DNA from: Desulfoluna limicola
Lineage (GTDB): Bacteria; Desulfobacterota; Desulfobacteria; Desulfobacterales; Desulfolunaceae
Direction of reading: 5' to 3'
Assembly (NCBI RefSeq): GCF_021654575.1
Contig: NZ_AP024488.1
Coordinates: 3,929,501-3,993,500, forward strand
Length of the DNA: 64,000 nt
The position numbers and the translations under genes are program-made. This document shows positions 46,160-55,297 of this stretch, piece after piece. How positions within the stretch are numbered: the first letter of the stretch is position 1; every line of letters begins with the position of its first letter. Below the pieces are notes generated by a model, which worked only from the letters and a program-made list of their open reading frames with translations, was not told the DNA's origin and did no database searches.

Positions 46160-47029
46160 TCACGTCAAGCGTTTAACCAGAGCTTCCTCAGCGTCTTTGT
46201 TAAGGGTACCCTTGCGCTTGGCCACGTCCACGGTGTGGAGGCAAAGGGCCTTGTAGAGAGACTCGAGGTCGGGCTGCATTTCGGAAATCTTGTTGAGATG
46301 CGTGTCGATGGTGGCGACATCACCACGGGCGATGGGGCCGGTGAGGGCGTCCACGGGACCGACCTTTTTAATGTTGGCGAGGGTCCCTTCGATGAGGGGG
46401 CCGAGGACGCTCCAGGCGTCTTTTTCAGACACACCGGCGTCGCGGATGAATGTCCAGGCCATGTCCTGTACTGTGACAAAACAGTTCGAGGCCACCACAG
46501 CGGCGGCGTGGTACATGGTTTTGGCGTGGGTTTCAATGGTCAGCCCTTTGGCCCCCAAGTCTGACGCCATGGACAAGGCAATTTCAACGGGTTTTTCGTC
46601 CCCTTCCACCGACACGATAATGGAATCAAAGGGGTTGCTCTCCAGATCGGCCCCGGCAAAGCTCTGCAAGGGGTGCATGGACCCGATGAGGGCCCCGGTT
46701 TCTTTCACCCCTGCCAGGATGGTGGAGGGCAGGGAACCGCTGCAGTGAAGGACCGACACCCCGTCCTTGAATCCCCCCTTTTTGGCGATCGCCCCGGCAA
46801 CCGAGGCGATGGTGTCATCCGGCGTGGTGATAAAGACAACCTCGGCATCCCGCGTCACCTCGGCCGCCTCGATTGAAAATGGTGTCCCCGGGACCAATCC
46901 CGCCGCCTTTTGAGCCGATGAAAGACTTCGGCTTGCCACCCCACAGACAGGGTATCCCGCTCGATTCAGGTGGTAAACCAGGCTGGTTCCCACACGCCCG
47001 CAACCCACAACGGCACATCTTGCTTTCAC
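46160..47029 (-). CDS. Rossmann-fold protein with DUF2520 domain
   Basis: 289 residues from GTG 47029 (AAGGGGG about 8 bases upstream); the frame to 47164 is unlikely. N-terminal Rossmann domain, CAVVGCGRVGTSL (NAD(P)-binding GxGxxG-type) and a VVFITTPDDTI strand, then the helical DUF2520 domain. The family resembles ketopantoate or 6-phosphogluconate dehydrogenase folds and is often placed near pantoate synthesis genes; the substrate is not established. It stands alone, divergent from hisS by 481 bases. Confidence 0.8.
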   Translation of the reverse strand: MKARCAVVGCGRVGTSLVYHLNRAGYPVCGVASRSLSSAQKAAGLVPGTPFSIEAAEVTRDAEVVFITTPDDTIASVAGAIAKKGGFKDGVSVLHCSGSLPSTILAGVKETGALIGSMHPLQSFAGADLESNPFDSIIVSVEGDEKPVEIALSMASDLGAKGLTIETHAKTMYHAAAVVASNCFVTVQDMAWTFIRDAGVSEKDAWSVLGPLIEGTLANIKKVGPVDALTGPIARGDVATIDTHLNKISEMQPDLESLYKALCLHTVDVAKRKGTLNKDAEEALVKRLT

Positions 47030-47510
47030 GTCAACGCCCCCTTCGAGTATCCTTCGTTTCGGGAGACATCCCCCCCGCTCTTGTGTCCCGTACCGCATCT
47101 CATCCACGAGAGGCAAACCTGTCCAACCACAGGCCTTCTGACCGGACCAACGTCTTTCATGCATACTTCAGCGCAATCAAAAACTCAATTCATTTCCCGG
47201 TGGATGCATCTATTGAAAAACATTAAGTATTGACCGACAATCACCTGTTGCGATACAAGAAGAGGTTGATTTGCACCCCTCAGCAGACACGGGACCATGC
47301 AACCATCCGAAAAGTAAACGGAATACCCTCCATGCCGTCATGGCCTGTCATCGCCACAAGACGCCTGCGTGTGTGTTCTGTGATTAACTTACCCGGAATT
47401 GGAGCCCCCGCGTACCGGAGGGGGCACCGGCCCCACCAAAGAGGACCACAAATGGGCCCGGCCTTTCTTTTGAAACCAGATGCAGGTACAAGGCGGTTTA
47501 AGCACAGCAC
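47030..47510. other. Divergent intergenic region between DUF2520 gene and hisS
   Basis: 481 bases with the promoters of both genes. A hairpin GCCCCC...GGGGGC (about 47404-47425) lies in the hisS leader. No T-box-like specifier or terminator could be recognised; no gene seen. Confidence 0.5.
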
Positions 47511-48764
47511 ATGATACAGCTTATCAAAGGATTCAAAGACGTTCTGCCCGGAGAGATTGAAGTGTGGCAGACCATTGAACGCGCAGCCAAAGAGACATTT
47601 GAAAACTTCGGATTCCAGGAGATCCGCCTCCCCATAGTGGAGAAATCGGAGCTCTTCTCCCGAAGCATCGGCGACACAACCGACATTGTAGAAAAAGAGA
47701 TGTACACCTTCGAGGACGGAAAGCGTGGCCACGTCACCCTGCGCCCCGAAGCCACGGCATCTGTGGTCCGGTCCTACATCCAGCATAAGATGTATGCCAA
47801 GGACCCCATCCGAAAATTTTACACCATCGGTCCCATGTTCCGCCGTGAGCGGCCCCAGAAAGGTCGCTACCGCCAGTTCTATCAGATCGACGCCGAGGTT
47901 TTCGGGATCGATTCCCCCTACCTCGACGCCCAGATCATCTTCATGCTGGCCACCCTCCTGGAGACGCTGAAAGCCAGGGACGTCAAAGCCCACATCAACT
48001 CCCTGGGTTGTCCCTGCTGCCGCCCGAGCTTCCAGAAAGCCTTGAAGGAGCTCCTCGACGCCAAGAAAGAGCATCTCTGCGAGAACTGCCTCAGGCGAAG
48101 CGAGAAGAACCCCTTAAGGGTCTTGGATTGCAAGGTCCCCGCATGCCGCGAGGCCGTGCAAGGAGCACCCTCCATCCTCGACCACCTCTGCGACGACTGC
48201 AGCGACCATTTTGAGACCGTAAAGCGCGTGCTCACTGAAAATGGCGTGGAATATGCCGTGGACAAGCACCTCGTGCGCGGCCTCGACTATTACACCCGCA
48301 CCGCCTTTGAGGTGCTGACCACCTCCCTGGGTGCCCAAAATGCCGTGGCCGGCGGCGGACGCTACGACGGCCTTGTCAAGGCCCTGGGTGGCCCGGAAGT
48401 CCCTGCCATTGGCTTTGCCATTGGCTTTGACCGCCTGGCGGAAATTGTGGCCATGCAGCAGAGCATCGAAGCAAAAGGGCCTGCGCTCTACATCGCCCCC
48501 TTGGGCGAAAGAGCCATTGAGGCGGCAGCCCACTGGATGATGCAGCTTGCCGCCAAAGGCGTCTCCTGCGAAACGGACTTCGGCGGGCGCAGCCTTAAAA
48601 GCCACATGAAGCGGGCCGACAAACTCAACGCCACCCACGTTCTCATGCTGGGTGACGACGAACTGGACAAGGGCATGGCCACCCTGCGCAACATGGCCAC
48701 CAAAGAGCAGGGGGATCTCCCCCTCGATGGGCTGGTGGAGACACTGGCCGAGCGATTTAAATAA
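47511..48764 (+). CDS. hisS: Histidyl-tRNA synthetase
   Basis: 417 residues. Class II motifs: motif 2 in FYTIGPMFRRERPQKGRYRQFYQID (given in part), motif 3 region GFAIGFDRL, and the HisA histidine-binding motif LVRGLDYYTRTAFEV. A Cys-containing insertion (CCRPSF, CENCLRRSEK, CKVPACREA) is typical of many HisRS proteins. C-terminal anticodon-binding domain. AAGGCGG about 12 bases upstream of ATG is the best ribosome binding site. Followed by aspS (168 bases, including a 16-base tandem repeat at 48806-48837), a common hisS-aspS arrangement. Confidence 0.96.
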   Translation: MIQLIKGFKDVLPGEIEVWQTIERAAKETFENFGFQEIRLPIVEKSELFSRSIGDTTDIVEKEMYTFEDGKRGHVTLRPEATASVVRSYIQHKMYAKDPIRKFYTIGPMFRRERPQKGRYRQFYQIDAEVFGIDSPYLDAQIIFMLATLLETLKARDVKAHINSLGCPCCRPSFQKALKELLDAKKEHLCENCLRRSEKNPLRVLDCKVPACREAVQGAPSILDHLCDDCSDHFETVKRVLTENGVEYAVDKHLVRGLDYYTRTAFEVLTTSLGAQNAVAGGGRYDGLVKALGGPEVPAIGFAIGFDRLAEIVAMQQSIEAKGPALYIAPLGERAIEAAAHWMMQLAAKGVSCETDFGGRSLKSHMKRADKLNATHVLMLGDDELDKGMATLRNMATKEQGDLPLDGLVETLAERFK

Positions 48765-48805
48765 CGATATCAACGATGAAGCATGCGGAAATGAGTCGGC
48801 CGGAA

Positions 48806-48837
48806 AAACACCCCCGTGGCCAAACACCCCCGTGGCC
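48806..48837 (+). repeat. Short tandem duplication between hisS and aspS
   Basis: AAACACCCCCGTGGCC occurs twice in tandem (48806-48821, 48822-48837), with a third partial AAACACC. Confidence 0.9.
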
Positions 48838-48931
48838 AAACACCTGGGTGGCGCCATTGCCTGGCCGGCTTTTTACCAAAAGATGCCGTCAAAGATAAGA
48901 TCAGGAACCAGAGAGCAAAGGAGTCAGGGCA

Positions 48932-50719
48932 TTGACAGATCTACTTGGTGATATGAGACGAACCCACAACTGCGGCGACTTAGGCAAGGCCCAGGTGGGA
49001 CAGGAAGTGACCCTTATGGGTTGGGTACAGACCCGAAGAGACCACGGCGGCGTTATTTTCGTGGACTTGAGAGATCGAAGCGGCATTGCCCAGGTGGTCT
49101 TCAGCCCTGAGGTAAACACCGAGGTACACGAAAAGGCCCACGCCGTCCGAAGCGAATTTGTTCTCGGCATCAGGGGCACCGTCTCCGCGCGGCCTGACGA
49201 CATGGTCAACAGCAACATGGTGACCGGAGCCATTGAGGTGGCCGTAGACGAGCTGCGCATCCTGAACCGCGCCGTGACCCCTCCCTTCCTCGTCGAAGAC
49301 GACATTGAGGTGGGTGAGAACATCCGCCTCAAGAACCGCCACATCGACCTGAGGCGACCCAAGTACCAGAAAAACATCATCGCCCGCCACAAGGCAGCCC
49401 AAGCCATTCGAAGCTACCTCAACGACAATGGGTTTCTCGACATCGAGACCCCCTTCCTCACCAAGAGCACCCCTGAGGGAGCCCGAGACTACCTGGTGCC
49501 AAGCCGCGTAAACCAGGGCCAGTTCTATGCCCTGCCCCAGTCACCCCAGCTCTTTAAACAGCTCCTGATGATGAGCGGGTTCGAACGTTACTACCAGATC
49601 GTCAAGTGCTTCCGTGACGAAGACCTGCGCGCCGATCGCCAGCCCGAATTCACCCAGATCGATATGGAGATGAGCTTCATCGGCGAAGAGGAAGTCATGA
49701 GCGTTGCCGAAGGCATGGTGGCCAAGGTCTTCAAAGAGGTTCTCGGCGTGGACGTCAAACCTCCCTTTGAGCACCTTCTCTACGAAGACGCCATGGACCG
49801 CTACGGACTGGACAAACCCGACCTTCGGTTCGACATGGAGCTAAAGGATGTCTCCTCCATTGTTGAGACCTCAGGCTTCAAGGTGTTTGCCGATGTCGTG
49901 AAAAAGGGCGGCATGGTAAAAGCCATGAACGCCAAAGGCTGCATCGACTTCTCCCGAAAAGAGATCGACGACCTCACCAAATTCGTCTCCATCTACCGCG
50001 CCAAGGGCCTGGCCTGGATCAAGGTGAGAGAAGACGAATGGCAGTCCCCCATTGCCAAGTTCTTCACCGACGACGAGAAGAAGGCCCTTGCCGAACGCAT
50101 TGATATGGAACCCGGCGACCTTGTCTTCTTTGTGGCCGATCAGCCCAAAGTGGTCAACGAATCCCTCGGCAACCTGCGTAACCACCTCGCCGAGAAGCTG
50201 GGCCTCATCAACAAAGACGAGTTCCGTTTTGCCTGGGTCACCCACTTCCCCCTCTTCGAATACGATGAGACGGACAAGCGGTACCAGTCCCTGCACCACC
50301 CCTTCACCGCGCCCCTGGAAGAGGATTATCAGCACATCGAGACAGATCCCCTCAAGCTTCGTTCCAGGGCTTACGACCTGGTACTGAACGGTTGCGAGAT
50401 CGGTGGCGGCAGCATCCGTATCCACGAGCGTGCCATTCAGGAGCGCATGTTTTCGGCCCTTGGCATGGACAAAGAAGAGTACGAAGAGAAATTCGGCTTC
50501 CTCCTCGATGCCCTGGAGTCCGGAGCGCCTCCCCACGGCGGCATTGCCTTTGGCCTGGACCGCTTGGTCATGATCCTGTGCGGCATGCCCTCCATCCGTG
50601 ACGTCATCGCATTCCCCAAGACTCAGAAAGCGTCTTGCATGCTCACGGACGCCCCCTCCGAGGCAGGTTCTGCACAATTGGACGAATTGGCCCTTCGAAT
50701 CAAGAAAATTGAATCGTAA
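48932..50719 (+). CDS. aspS: Aspartyl-tRNA synthetase
   Basis: 595 residues from TTG 48932; AAGGAG ends 8 bases upstream of it, whereas the first ATG (48953) is 29 bases away. OB-fold anticodon domain at the N terminus, then motif 2 region ([25 protein letters not shown] in part), the bacterial GAD insertion (residues about 290-420) and motif 3 ([13 protein letters not shown]). The start of the protein ([11 protein letters not shown]) matches bacterial AspRS starts. It lies just before tRNA-Asn. Because the organism has no visible AsnRS in the window, whether it charges both tRNAs cannot be judged; the long bacterial type with GAD fits either. Confidence 0.96.
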   Translation: MTDLLGDMRRTHNCGDLGKAQVGQEVTLMGWVQTRRDHGGVIFVDLRDRSGIAQVVFSPEVNTEVHEKAHAVRSEFVLGIRGTVSARPDDMVNSNMVTGAIEVAVDELRILNRAVTPPFLVEDDIEVGENIRLKNRHIDLRRPKYQKNIIARHKAAQAIRSYLNDNGFLDIETPFLTKSTPEGARDYLVPSRVNQGQFYALPQSPQLFKQLLMMSGFERYYQIVKCFRDEDLRADRQPEFTQIDMEMSFIGEEEVMSVAEGMVAKVFKEVLGVDVKPPFEHLLYEDAMDRYGLDKPDLRFDMELKDVSSIVETSGFKVFADVVKKGGMVKAMNAKGCIDFSRKEIDDLTKFVSIYRAKGLAWIKVREDEWQSPIAKFFTDDEKKALAERIDMEPGDLVFFVADQPKVVNESLGNLRNHLAEKLGLINKDEFRFAWVTHFPLFEYDETDKRYQSLHHPFTAPLEEDYQHIETDPLKLRSRAYDLVLNGCEIGGGSIRIHERAIQERMFSALGMDKEEYEEKFGFLLDALESGAPPHGGIAFGLDRLVMILCGMPSIRDVIAFPKTQKASCMLTDAPSEAGSAQLDELALRIKKIES

Positions 50720-50739
50720 AGCAATTTAAGAGAGATACC

Positions 50740-50800
50740 CCTGCCACAGCCAAAGCCGCTGTGGCAGGTCCAAAAAAAAGCAGGCCTGCCCCCTTTTTTT
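50740..50800 (+). terminator. Terminator after aspS
   Basis: A first stem CCTGCCACAG / CTGTGGCAGG (50740-50749, 50759-50768) followed, after an A run, by GCAGGCCTGC (50780-50789) and a run of eight T. The second part is the likely functional terminator for aspS. Confidence 0.8.
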
Positions 50801-50803
50801 TAA

Positions 50804-50832
50804 TTGACACCACCTGTGAATCGGGCTAAATA
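50804..50832 (+). promoter_or_regulatory. Sigma-70 promoter for tRNA-Asn
   Basis: Perfect TTGACA at 50804-50809, a 17-base spacer, TAAATA at 50827-50832. The tRNA starts 21 bases on, as expected for a short leader. Confidence 0.85.
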
Positions 50833-50852
50833 GTCCGAGTCCTTGTGACTGA

Positions 50853-50928
50853 TCCCCAGTAGCTCAGTCGGCAGAGCAATTGACTGTTAATCAATGGGTC
50901 CGCGGTTCAAGTCCGTGCTGGGGAGCCA
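50853..50928 (+). tRNA. tRNA-Asn (anticodon GTT), CCA encoded
   Basis: Acceptor TCCCCAG / CTGGGGA, anticodon stem TTGA / TCAA region with loop CTGTTAA (anticodon GTT), T arm GTTCAAGTC, discriminator G, encoded CCA. Confidence 0.97.
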
Positions 50929-50962
50929 AAAAGAAACTGCCTGTTCGGCAGACAACATAATT

Positions 50963-50996
50963 TAAAACCCCGAAGGCCTCGCCTTCGGGGTTTTTT
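50963..50996 (+). terminator. Intrinsic terminator after tRNA-Asn
   Basis: AAAACCCCGAAGGC / GCCTTCGGGG stem with CTC loop and TTTTTT after. The remaining 310 bases to the TPR gene carry no gene; only a weak promoter can be expected. Confidence 0.93.
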
Positions 50997-51306
50997 GTTT
51001 GGAGCCCCCCTTCTTTTATGCAACCGACACCAGCATGATATTCCCCCACACATGAGCGCCTTACCCCTTGATAATCAGACAATAGTTGCCCAGCACCGGC
51101 CCCACCCTTGACATCATTTGTCTCGGCGATTTATAGAATACCCATCATAAAATGAGCCGACCGACCGATACCTAAAGAAGGCACAGTCGTTCCAGGGACG
51201 GGGCACACCCCGCCCACTATCATCGCCGGGCCGAGGCGAAATGAAACAACACACAACCCACGGGCTTTTCGGACATGTGAAGCCGTCATCAACCTGAGAC
51301 GTTATC

Positions 51307-52185
51307 ATGAAGCATTTTGCAATCATCCTTCTGACCGTCACCCTTCTCTCCATGGCTCCCGCCTGGGCGAAAAACAACCCTGCGCCCACACCGCCCCAGC
51401 AGGCAGTGGAGCAAAAGGACATTGGAAACCGTCATTTTGAAGCCGGTCGCTACATGGAGGCCATCAGCTACTACACCCACGCCATTGATGCCGCTCCAGC
51501 CTATTTCGAAGCGTATTACAACCGGGGCCTGACCTGGCACAGCATGAAGCTCTTTTACAAAGCCATCGTGGACCTGGATCGCGCCCTTGAGCTTCGCCCA
51601 AACAACCCGGACGTTCTTTACTACCGGGGCCTCGCCTACGAAGCCACCGGCCAGTACACCGAAGCCCTTGCCGACATCCAGATCGCTTCCGGCAAGGGAA
51701 ACAGGCAGGCAAAAAAGCACCTGAAAAGCGGAGAACTCAAGCGAAAGGCCCAAAAAAAAGGGACGAAGGAGAAGACCCTTCAAAACATCACCAATGACCA
51801 GGCAGAGAACTTCGCCCGCACCACCCGAACCACCCTGAGCCAAAATGCCTATGGGGGAAAAACCACCACCACCGTTTTTTCCAAGGGAGACCCCCTCTAC
51901 GACGGGCCCGAAGGAATTTACAAGCAGGTGAATCACTACAGCAAGGACAGAACCCTCAGGCGAAGCGACACATACCATCACGCCCTGTTCAGCGCAAAAA
52001 ACGATCGCAACAAGACGATCTCCCATTTCAATAAACATGCCGTGCCGACCCTGATCGAGCACCACCTCACCGGCCACAATCTCGGCAAGGTAGCGCTCTT
52101 CCACTACGCTGGTGACGGCACCCTCTCAAAAAGCGAGACCGTCACCCTCAGCACGTACCAGCAGATGAATTTCGTTAAAGGATAA
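51307..52185 (+). CDS. Exported TPR-repeat protein
   Basis: 292 residues with a signal peptide (FAIILLTVTLLSMAPAWA, cleavage after AWA). Two to three TPR motifs follow (about residues 35-140; for example AISYYTHAIDAAPAYFEAYYNRG), then a basic coiled stretch and a C-terminal part rich in Thr, Lys, His and Tyr with no recognised domain. TPR proteins usually scaffold protein complexes; a periplasmic binding or assembly role is an inference. Ribosome binding site weak. A strong terminator follows 25 bases after the stop. Confidence 0.8.
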   Translation: MKHFAIILLTVTLLSMAPAWAKNNPAPTPPQQAVEQKDIGNRHFEAGRYMEAISYYTHAIDAAPAYFEAYYNRGLTWHSMKLFYKAIVDLDRALELRPNNPDVLYYRGLAYEATGQYTEALADIQIASGKGNRQAKKHLKSGELKRKAQKKGTKEKTLQNITNDQAENFARTTRTTLSQNAYGGKTTTTVFSKGDPLYDGPEGIYKQVNHYSKDRTLRRSDTYHHALFSAKNDRNKTISHFNKHAVPTLIEHHLTGHNLGKVALFHYAGDGTLSKSETVTLSTYQQMNFVKG

Positions 52186-52210
52186 ACACTTCAGACCCCT
52201 GATCCGCAAA

Positions 52211-52252
52211 AAAAAGAGCCCGATTCACATCCGTGAATCGGGCTCTTTTTAA
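52211..52252 (+). terminator. Bidirectional intrinsic terminator
   Basis: AAAGAGCCCGATTCAC / GTGAATCGGGCTCTTT stem with a short loop, A-rich before and five T after. Confidence 0.93.
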
Positions 52253-52326
52253 TTTAAGCACCGCACTTGTTCCGGTGAAAGCCTGCTCAAGACCACAAAC
52301 CAACCCGTTACTGTTCAGCTTGTGTC

Positions 52327-52456
52327 GCCCTGCCGGGTCCAAGTCGTTTAAACGTTGCATAAACAGGGTAAACAGGAAGAATGTGCCACCGTGGCTCTCA
52401 AATGAAAAGCGCACCGGCGTCCAACTGTCAAGGCGTCACACCTTGCCGCCGGGGGC
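52327..52456 (+). repeat. Degenerate composite intergenic repeat (unit B + inverted unit A end)
   Basis: CGCCCTGCCGGGTCC, then a changed palindrome (GTTTAAACGTTGC), then much farther on CAAGGCGTCACACCTTGCC and CCGGGGGC. The conserved long hairpin is missing, so this is the most decayed recognisable copy. It lies between the convergent TPR and pyrF genes. Confidence 0.7.
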
Positions 52457-52505
52457 TTGCGCCCTTCACACACCTGATGCATAGAGGGTGTAGAAACAGG
52501 ATTCG

Positions 52506-53237
52506 TTATCGACCCCTGGCGAGAAGGCCTTCCTGAATCTCTTCGGCCACCCGGGCTGCAGCGGCGACCGGATCTTCGGCGTTACGGATGGGACGGCCGA
52601 TGACAAGGTAGTCCGAGCCGCTGGCGATGGCCTCAGCCGGCGTCATCACACGCTTCTGATCATCCGCGCCTGTGCCTTCCCAGGCGGGACGAATGCCCGG
52701 GGTCACCGTAAAAAAATCATCTCCCGCCGCTTCACGGATCACAGAGGCCTCATGGCCGGAGCATATCACACCGGCACAGCCACAGGCGCTGGCCATCACC
52801 GCACGTTTGACCACCAGCTGCTTCAGATCCTCGGCATACTGGGGAAGAAAGCCGGATTTCCTGATGTCGTCCGGCCCGACGCTGGTCAGGACCGTCACAC
52901 CGAGAATTCCCACCTTTCCGCCACTTCCGGCCACGGCCCCCTTGAGCATGGCCTCGGACTCACCGCAATGGACGGTCAAAAAACGCACGCCAAGATCGGC
53001 CACACGGGCCACAGCCCGCTCCACGGTGACGGGGATATCATGGAGCTTCAAATCAAGAAAAATATCAGCGGCACCTGCCTGGCGAACCTTCTCCACAATG
53101 GACGGTCCACACTCAAGAAAAAGCTCCAACCCGATTTTAAACATACCCACCTTACCGCAAAGCAGGGTGGCGTAATCCAACGCCTCCGTCTCTGTGGGAA
53201 GATCCAGAGGAAATATAATACGATCTTTGGGACTCAA
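52506..53237 (-). CDS. pyrF: Orotidine 5'-phosphate decarboxylase
   Basis: 243 residues from TTG 53237, because AAGGAGG lies just 5-6 bases upstream; the frame runs back to 53297 without support. Family motif DLKLHDIP (catalytic Asp, Lys, Asp) at residues about 57-64, plus KIGLELF, TPGIRP and the Gly-Arg (IGRPI) phosphate-binding loop. Catalyses the last step of UMP synthesis. It is alone, with the CheD-HDOD gene divergent on the other side. Confidence 0.94.
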   Translation of the reverse strand: MSPKDRIIFPLDLPTETEALDYATLLCGKVGMFKIGLELFLECGPSIVEKVRQAGAADIFLDLKLHDIPVTVERAVARVADLGVRFLTVHCGESEAMLKGAVAGSGGKVGILGVTVLTSVGPDDIRKSGFLPQYAEDLKQLVVKRAVMASACGCAGVICSGHEASVIREAAGDDFFTVTPGIRPAWEGTGADDQKRVMTPAEAIASGSDYLVIGRPIRNAEDPVAAAARVAEEIQEGLLARGR

Positions 53238-53804
53238 AGGCACCTCCTTCCTTGATATTGATGGTCTCGTAACGTGGTGAACACAGCATCGCGACATACA
53301 GCAGCGCGAGGCGCTTACGACGGTGTGTTTTCTCCAAACACATCATGTCCCGAAGCGGAGAATCAATCTCCGTCATGAAACCGGATTTTCATGTGCAGTG
53401 GCGGTATACCCCATTTCGACAAAGGGATAAAGCGTCAAAATTGCTCCGCATCACCACCCCATCGTTCCCTTAACAGCCCCACTGTTCACATCCCGGCCCC
53501 ACGTTCAACGAAAACAATGCAAAAACAGCTAGTTTAGGCCCTTTGCTGTTGCAATGATCCAAACAAAATGATACCTTTTTCCACTTGGCAGCTCCACAAA
53601 AATCAGGCCAGGGCCCTCCACGCGCCACACAGTGAGCACCTGCTCGCTTACACTGCACGATGGAATGGATGCCCCCTTCAACCCGACTTTTTTGTGAGCG
53701 CATTCTGTTTGAGCAGGCGCCCCGCAAGGGTTTCAGGGACAGTCCCCCTGACATGGCCTGTTCTACAACCATGGGAACGACCCCTTGCAAGAGAGCCTCT
53801 CCGT
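53238..53804. other. Divergent intergenic region between pyrF and the CheD-HDOD gene
   Basis: 567 bases, holding both promoters. No repeat, tRNA or convincing gene seen. The frame upstream of 53805 is rejected as an extension of the CheD-HDOD protein. Confidence 0.5.
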
Positions 53805-55142
53805 ATGACCTACTACCAGAAGTTTCATGTCCCGGCAGGGACATTCCAGGTGGACGCCAGAAAACCCCTTGTCCTTCAGGCTTACCTCAACTCCTGTGTC
53901 GGCGTTGCCCTTTTTGACCCTGAAGCTGGCGTTGCCGGTCTCTACCATATCCTCCTGCCCGAACCGGTATCCGGGAAAACCGAATACAACCGGGAAAAAT
54001 ACGCCTCCACCGGCCTGCCCCTCTTTCTGGGGCGCCTTGTCCGTGAGGGGGCTGATATATCAAGACTCCAGGCTGTTATCGCCGGCGGAGCCCTCGCCGG
54101 AAAAGTCAGCAATCAGGACATTCGCCTCGACATCGGCGGCCGAACCGCAGAGGTGGTCAAAGAGGTCCTGGGCAAACACGGCATCCAGGTACTCCTGTCA
54201 GAAACCGGTGGTTTTTTTACCTGCTGCCTCAATTTTAACCTGGAAACCTTCGAATACGAGGTGATCCCCGCCCTCCTGTCGGAAGACACCCAGCCCGACG
54301 AGGAGACAAACGGCCGCATCTCATGCCTGGACGACATCCAACCCATTCCCCAGGTTGCCCTGAAGATTCTGCGGATGATCGGGGAGGACTCATACGGCAT
54401 CCAGAACCTCTCCCAGGAGGTTCGGAAAGACCAGGTCATCAGCGCCCAGGTACTCAAGCACTGCAACTCCGCAGTCTTTGCCGGCAAAGGCGGAATCGAC
54501 TCCATAGACGACGCCCTGCTGATCATCGGCCAGACCACCCTTGCCAAAATCGTCACGGCCATGGCGGTGAAAAAGCTTCTCAACAACAGCTACACCGGGT
54601 ATTCCCTCACCAAGGGGGGGCTCTACCACCACGCCATCGGCGTGGCCCTGGTGGCAGAAAAGATCGCCGCCCTCTGCGGCAAGGCATCCCCCTTTGCCGC
54701 CTACTCCGCCGGCCTGACCCACGACCTGGGCAAGGTGGTTCTGGATCAATTCGTCTCCGGCGCACGCCCCTTCTTCTACCGCGAGATCATGGGGGAGAAC
54801 GACCTGGTGGAAACGGAGAACCGCCTTCTCAAGACCAACCACACCAAGGCCGGGTTCAAGCTGGCCAGAAAATGGGAGCTGCCTTCCTCCATCATCAACA
54901 CCATTCGCCACCACCATGCCCCGGAAGAGGCCGAGGAACATCTTGAGCTGGTGACCATCGTCTCCGTCTCCGATACCCTCTTTCACATGTTCAGCGCCGG
55001 CCCCAGCCTGCATAAGGTTGACATGAACTCCCTGTCACGGCGACTGGAGCTCCTGGGGATGTCCATTTCCGACTTTCCCGCCATCGTGGATGCCATTCCC
55101 CACCAGGTGCTGTCCGGAAGCCCGGAACTCGCCATTACCTGA
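53805..55142 (+). CDS. CheD-HDOD fusion protein
   Basis: 445 residues from ATG 53805 (weak ribosome binding site AAGAGAG; the frame goes back to 53568). Residues about 10-165 resemble CheD, the chemoreceptor glutamine deamidase: LQAYLNSCVGVALFDP with Cys31, then GLYHILLPEP with His48, at the 17-residue spacing of the catalytic Cys and His of T. maritima CheD as I recall it. The Thr that completes that triad is Gln25 here. Residues about 175-430 form an HDOD domain (PIPQVALKIL, AGLTHDLGKVV with the HD doublet, IRHHHAPEEAE). HDOD proteins are signalling or output modules. CheD joined to HDOD may tie receptor modification to an HDOD-based response. A terminator follows. Confidence 0.8.
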   Translation: MTYYQKFHVPAGTFQVDARKPLVLQAYLNSCVGVALFDPEAGVAGLYHILLPEPVSGKTEYNREKYASTGLPLFLGRLVREGADISRLQAVIAGGALAGKVSNQDIRLDIGGRTAEVVKEVLGKHGIQVLLSETGGFFTCCLNFNLETFEYEVIPALLSEDTQPDEETNGRISCLDDIQPIPQVALKILRMIGEDSYGIQNLSQEVRKDQVISAQVLKHCNSAVFAGKGGIDSIDDALLIIGQTTLAKIVTAMAVKKLLNNSYTGYSLTKGGLYHHAIGVALVAEKIAALCGKASPFAAYSAGLTHDLGKVVLDQFVSGARPFFYREIMGENDLVETENRLLKTNHTKAGFKLARKWELPSSIINTIRHHHAPEEAEEHLELVTIVSVSDTLFHMFSAGPSLHKVDMNSLSRRLELLGMSISDFPAIVDAIPHQVLSGSPELAIT

Positions 55143-55208
55143 TCCGTTTTGCACCGAGCTACGCCCCGGGGAAAAGCATTTGCCGAGGCAGACCTTTTAA
55201 GATACAAA

Positions 55209-55248
55209 GAAGGTGGTTTCACCATGGGTGGAACCGCCTTTTATTATT
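55209..55248 (+). terminator. Intrinsic terminator after the CheD-HDOD gene
   Basis: AAGGTGGTTTCACC / GGTGGAACCGCCTT stem with two G-T pairs, ATG loop, then TTATTATTT. It separates the CheD-HDOD gene from selA. Confidence 0.88.
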
Positions 55249-55297
55249 TGGATACGCAGCCTCGACACGCTGCCCTTCGCATGCACAAGGTACCGGA

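Noticed and set aside
47404..47425. T-box or attenuator in the hisS leader.
   Set aside because: There is a G/C hairpin only; no specifier loop, T-box sequence or terminator could be recognised.
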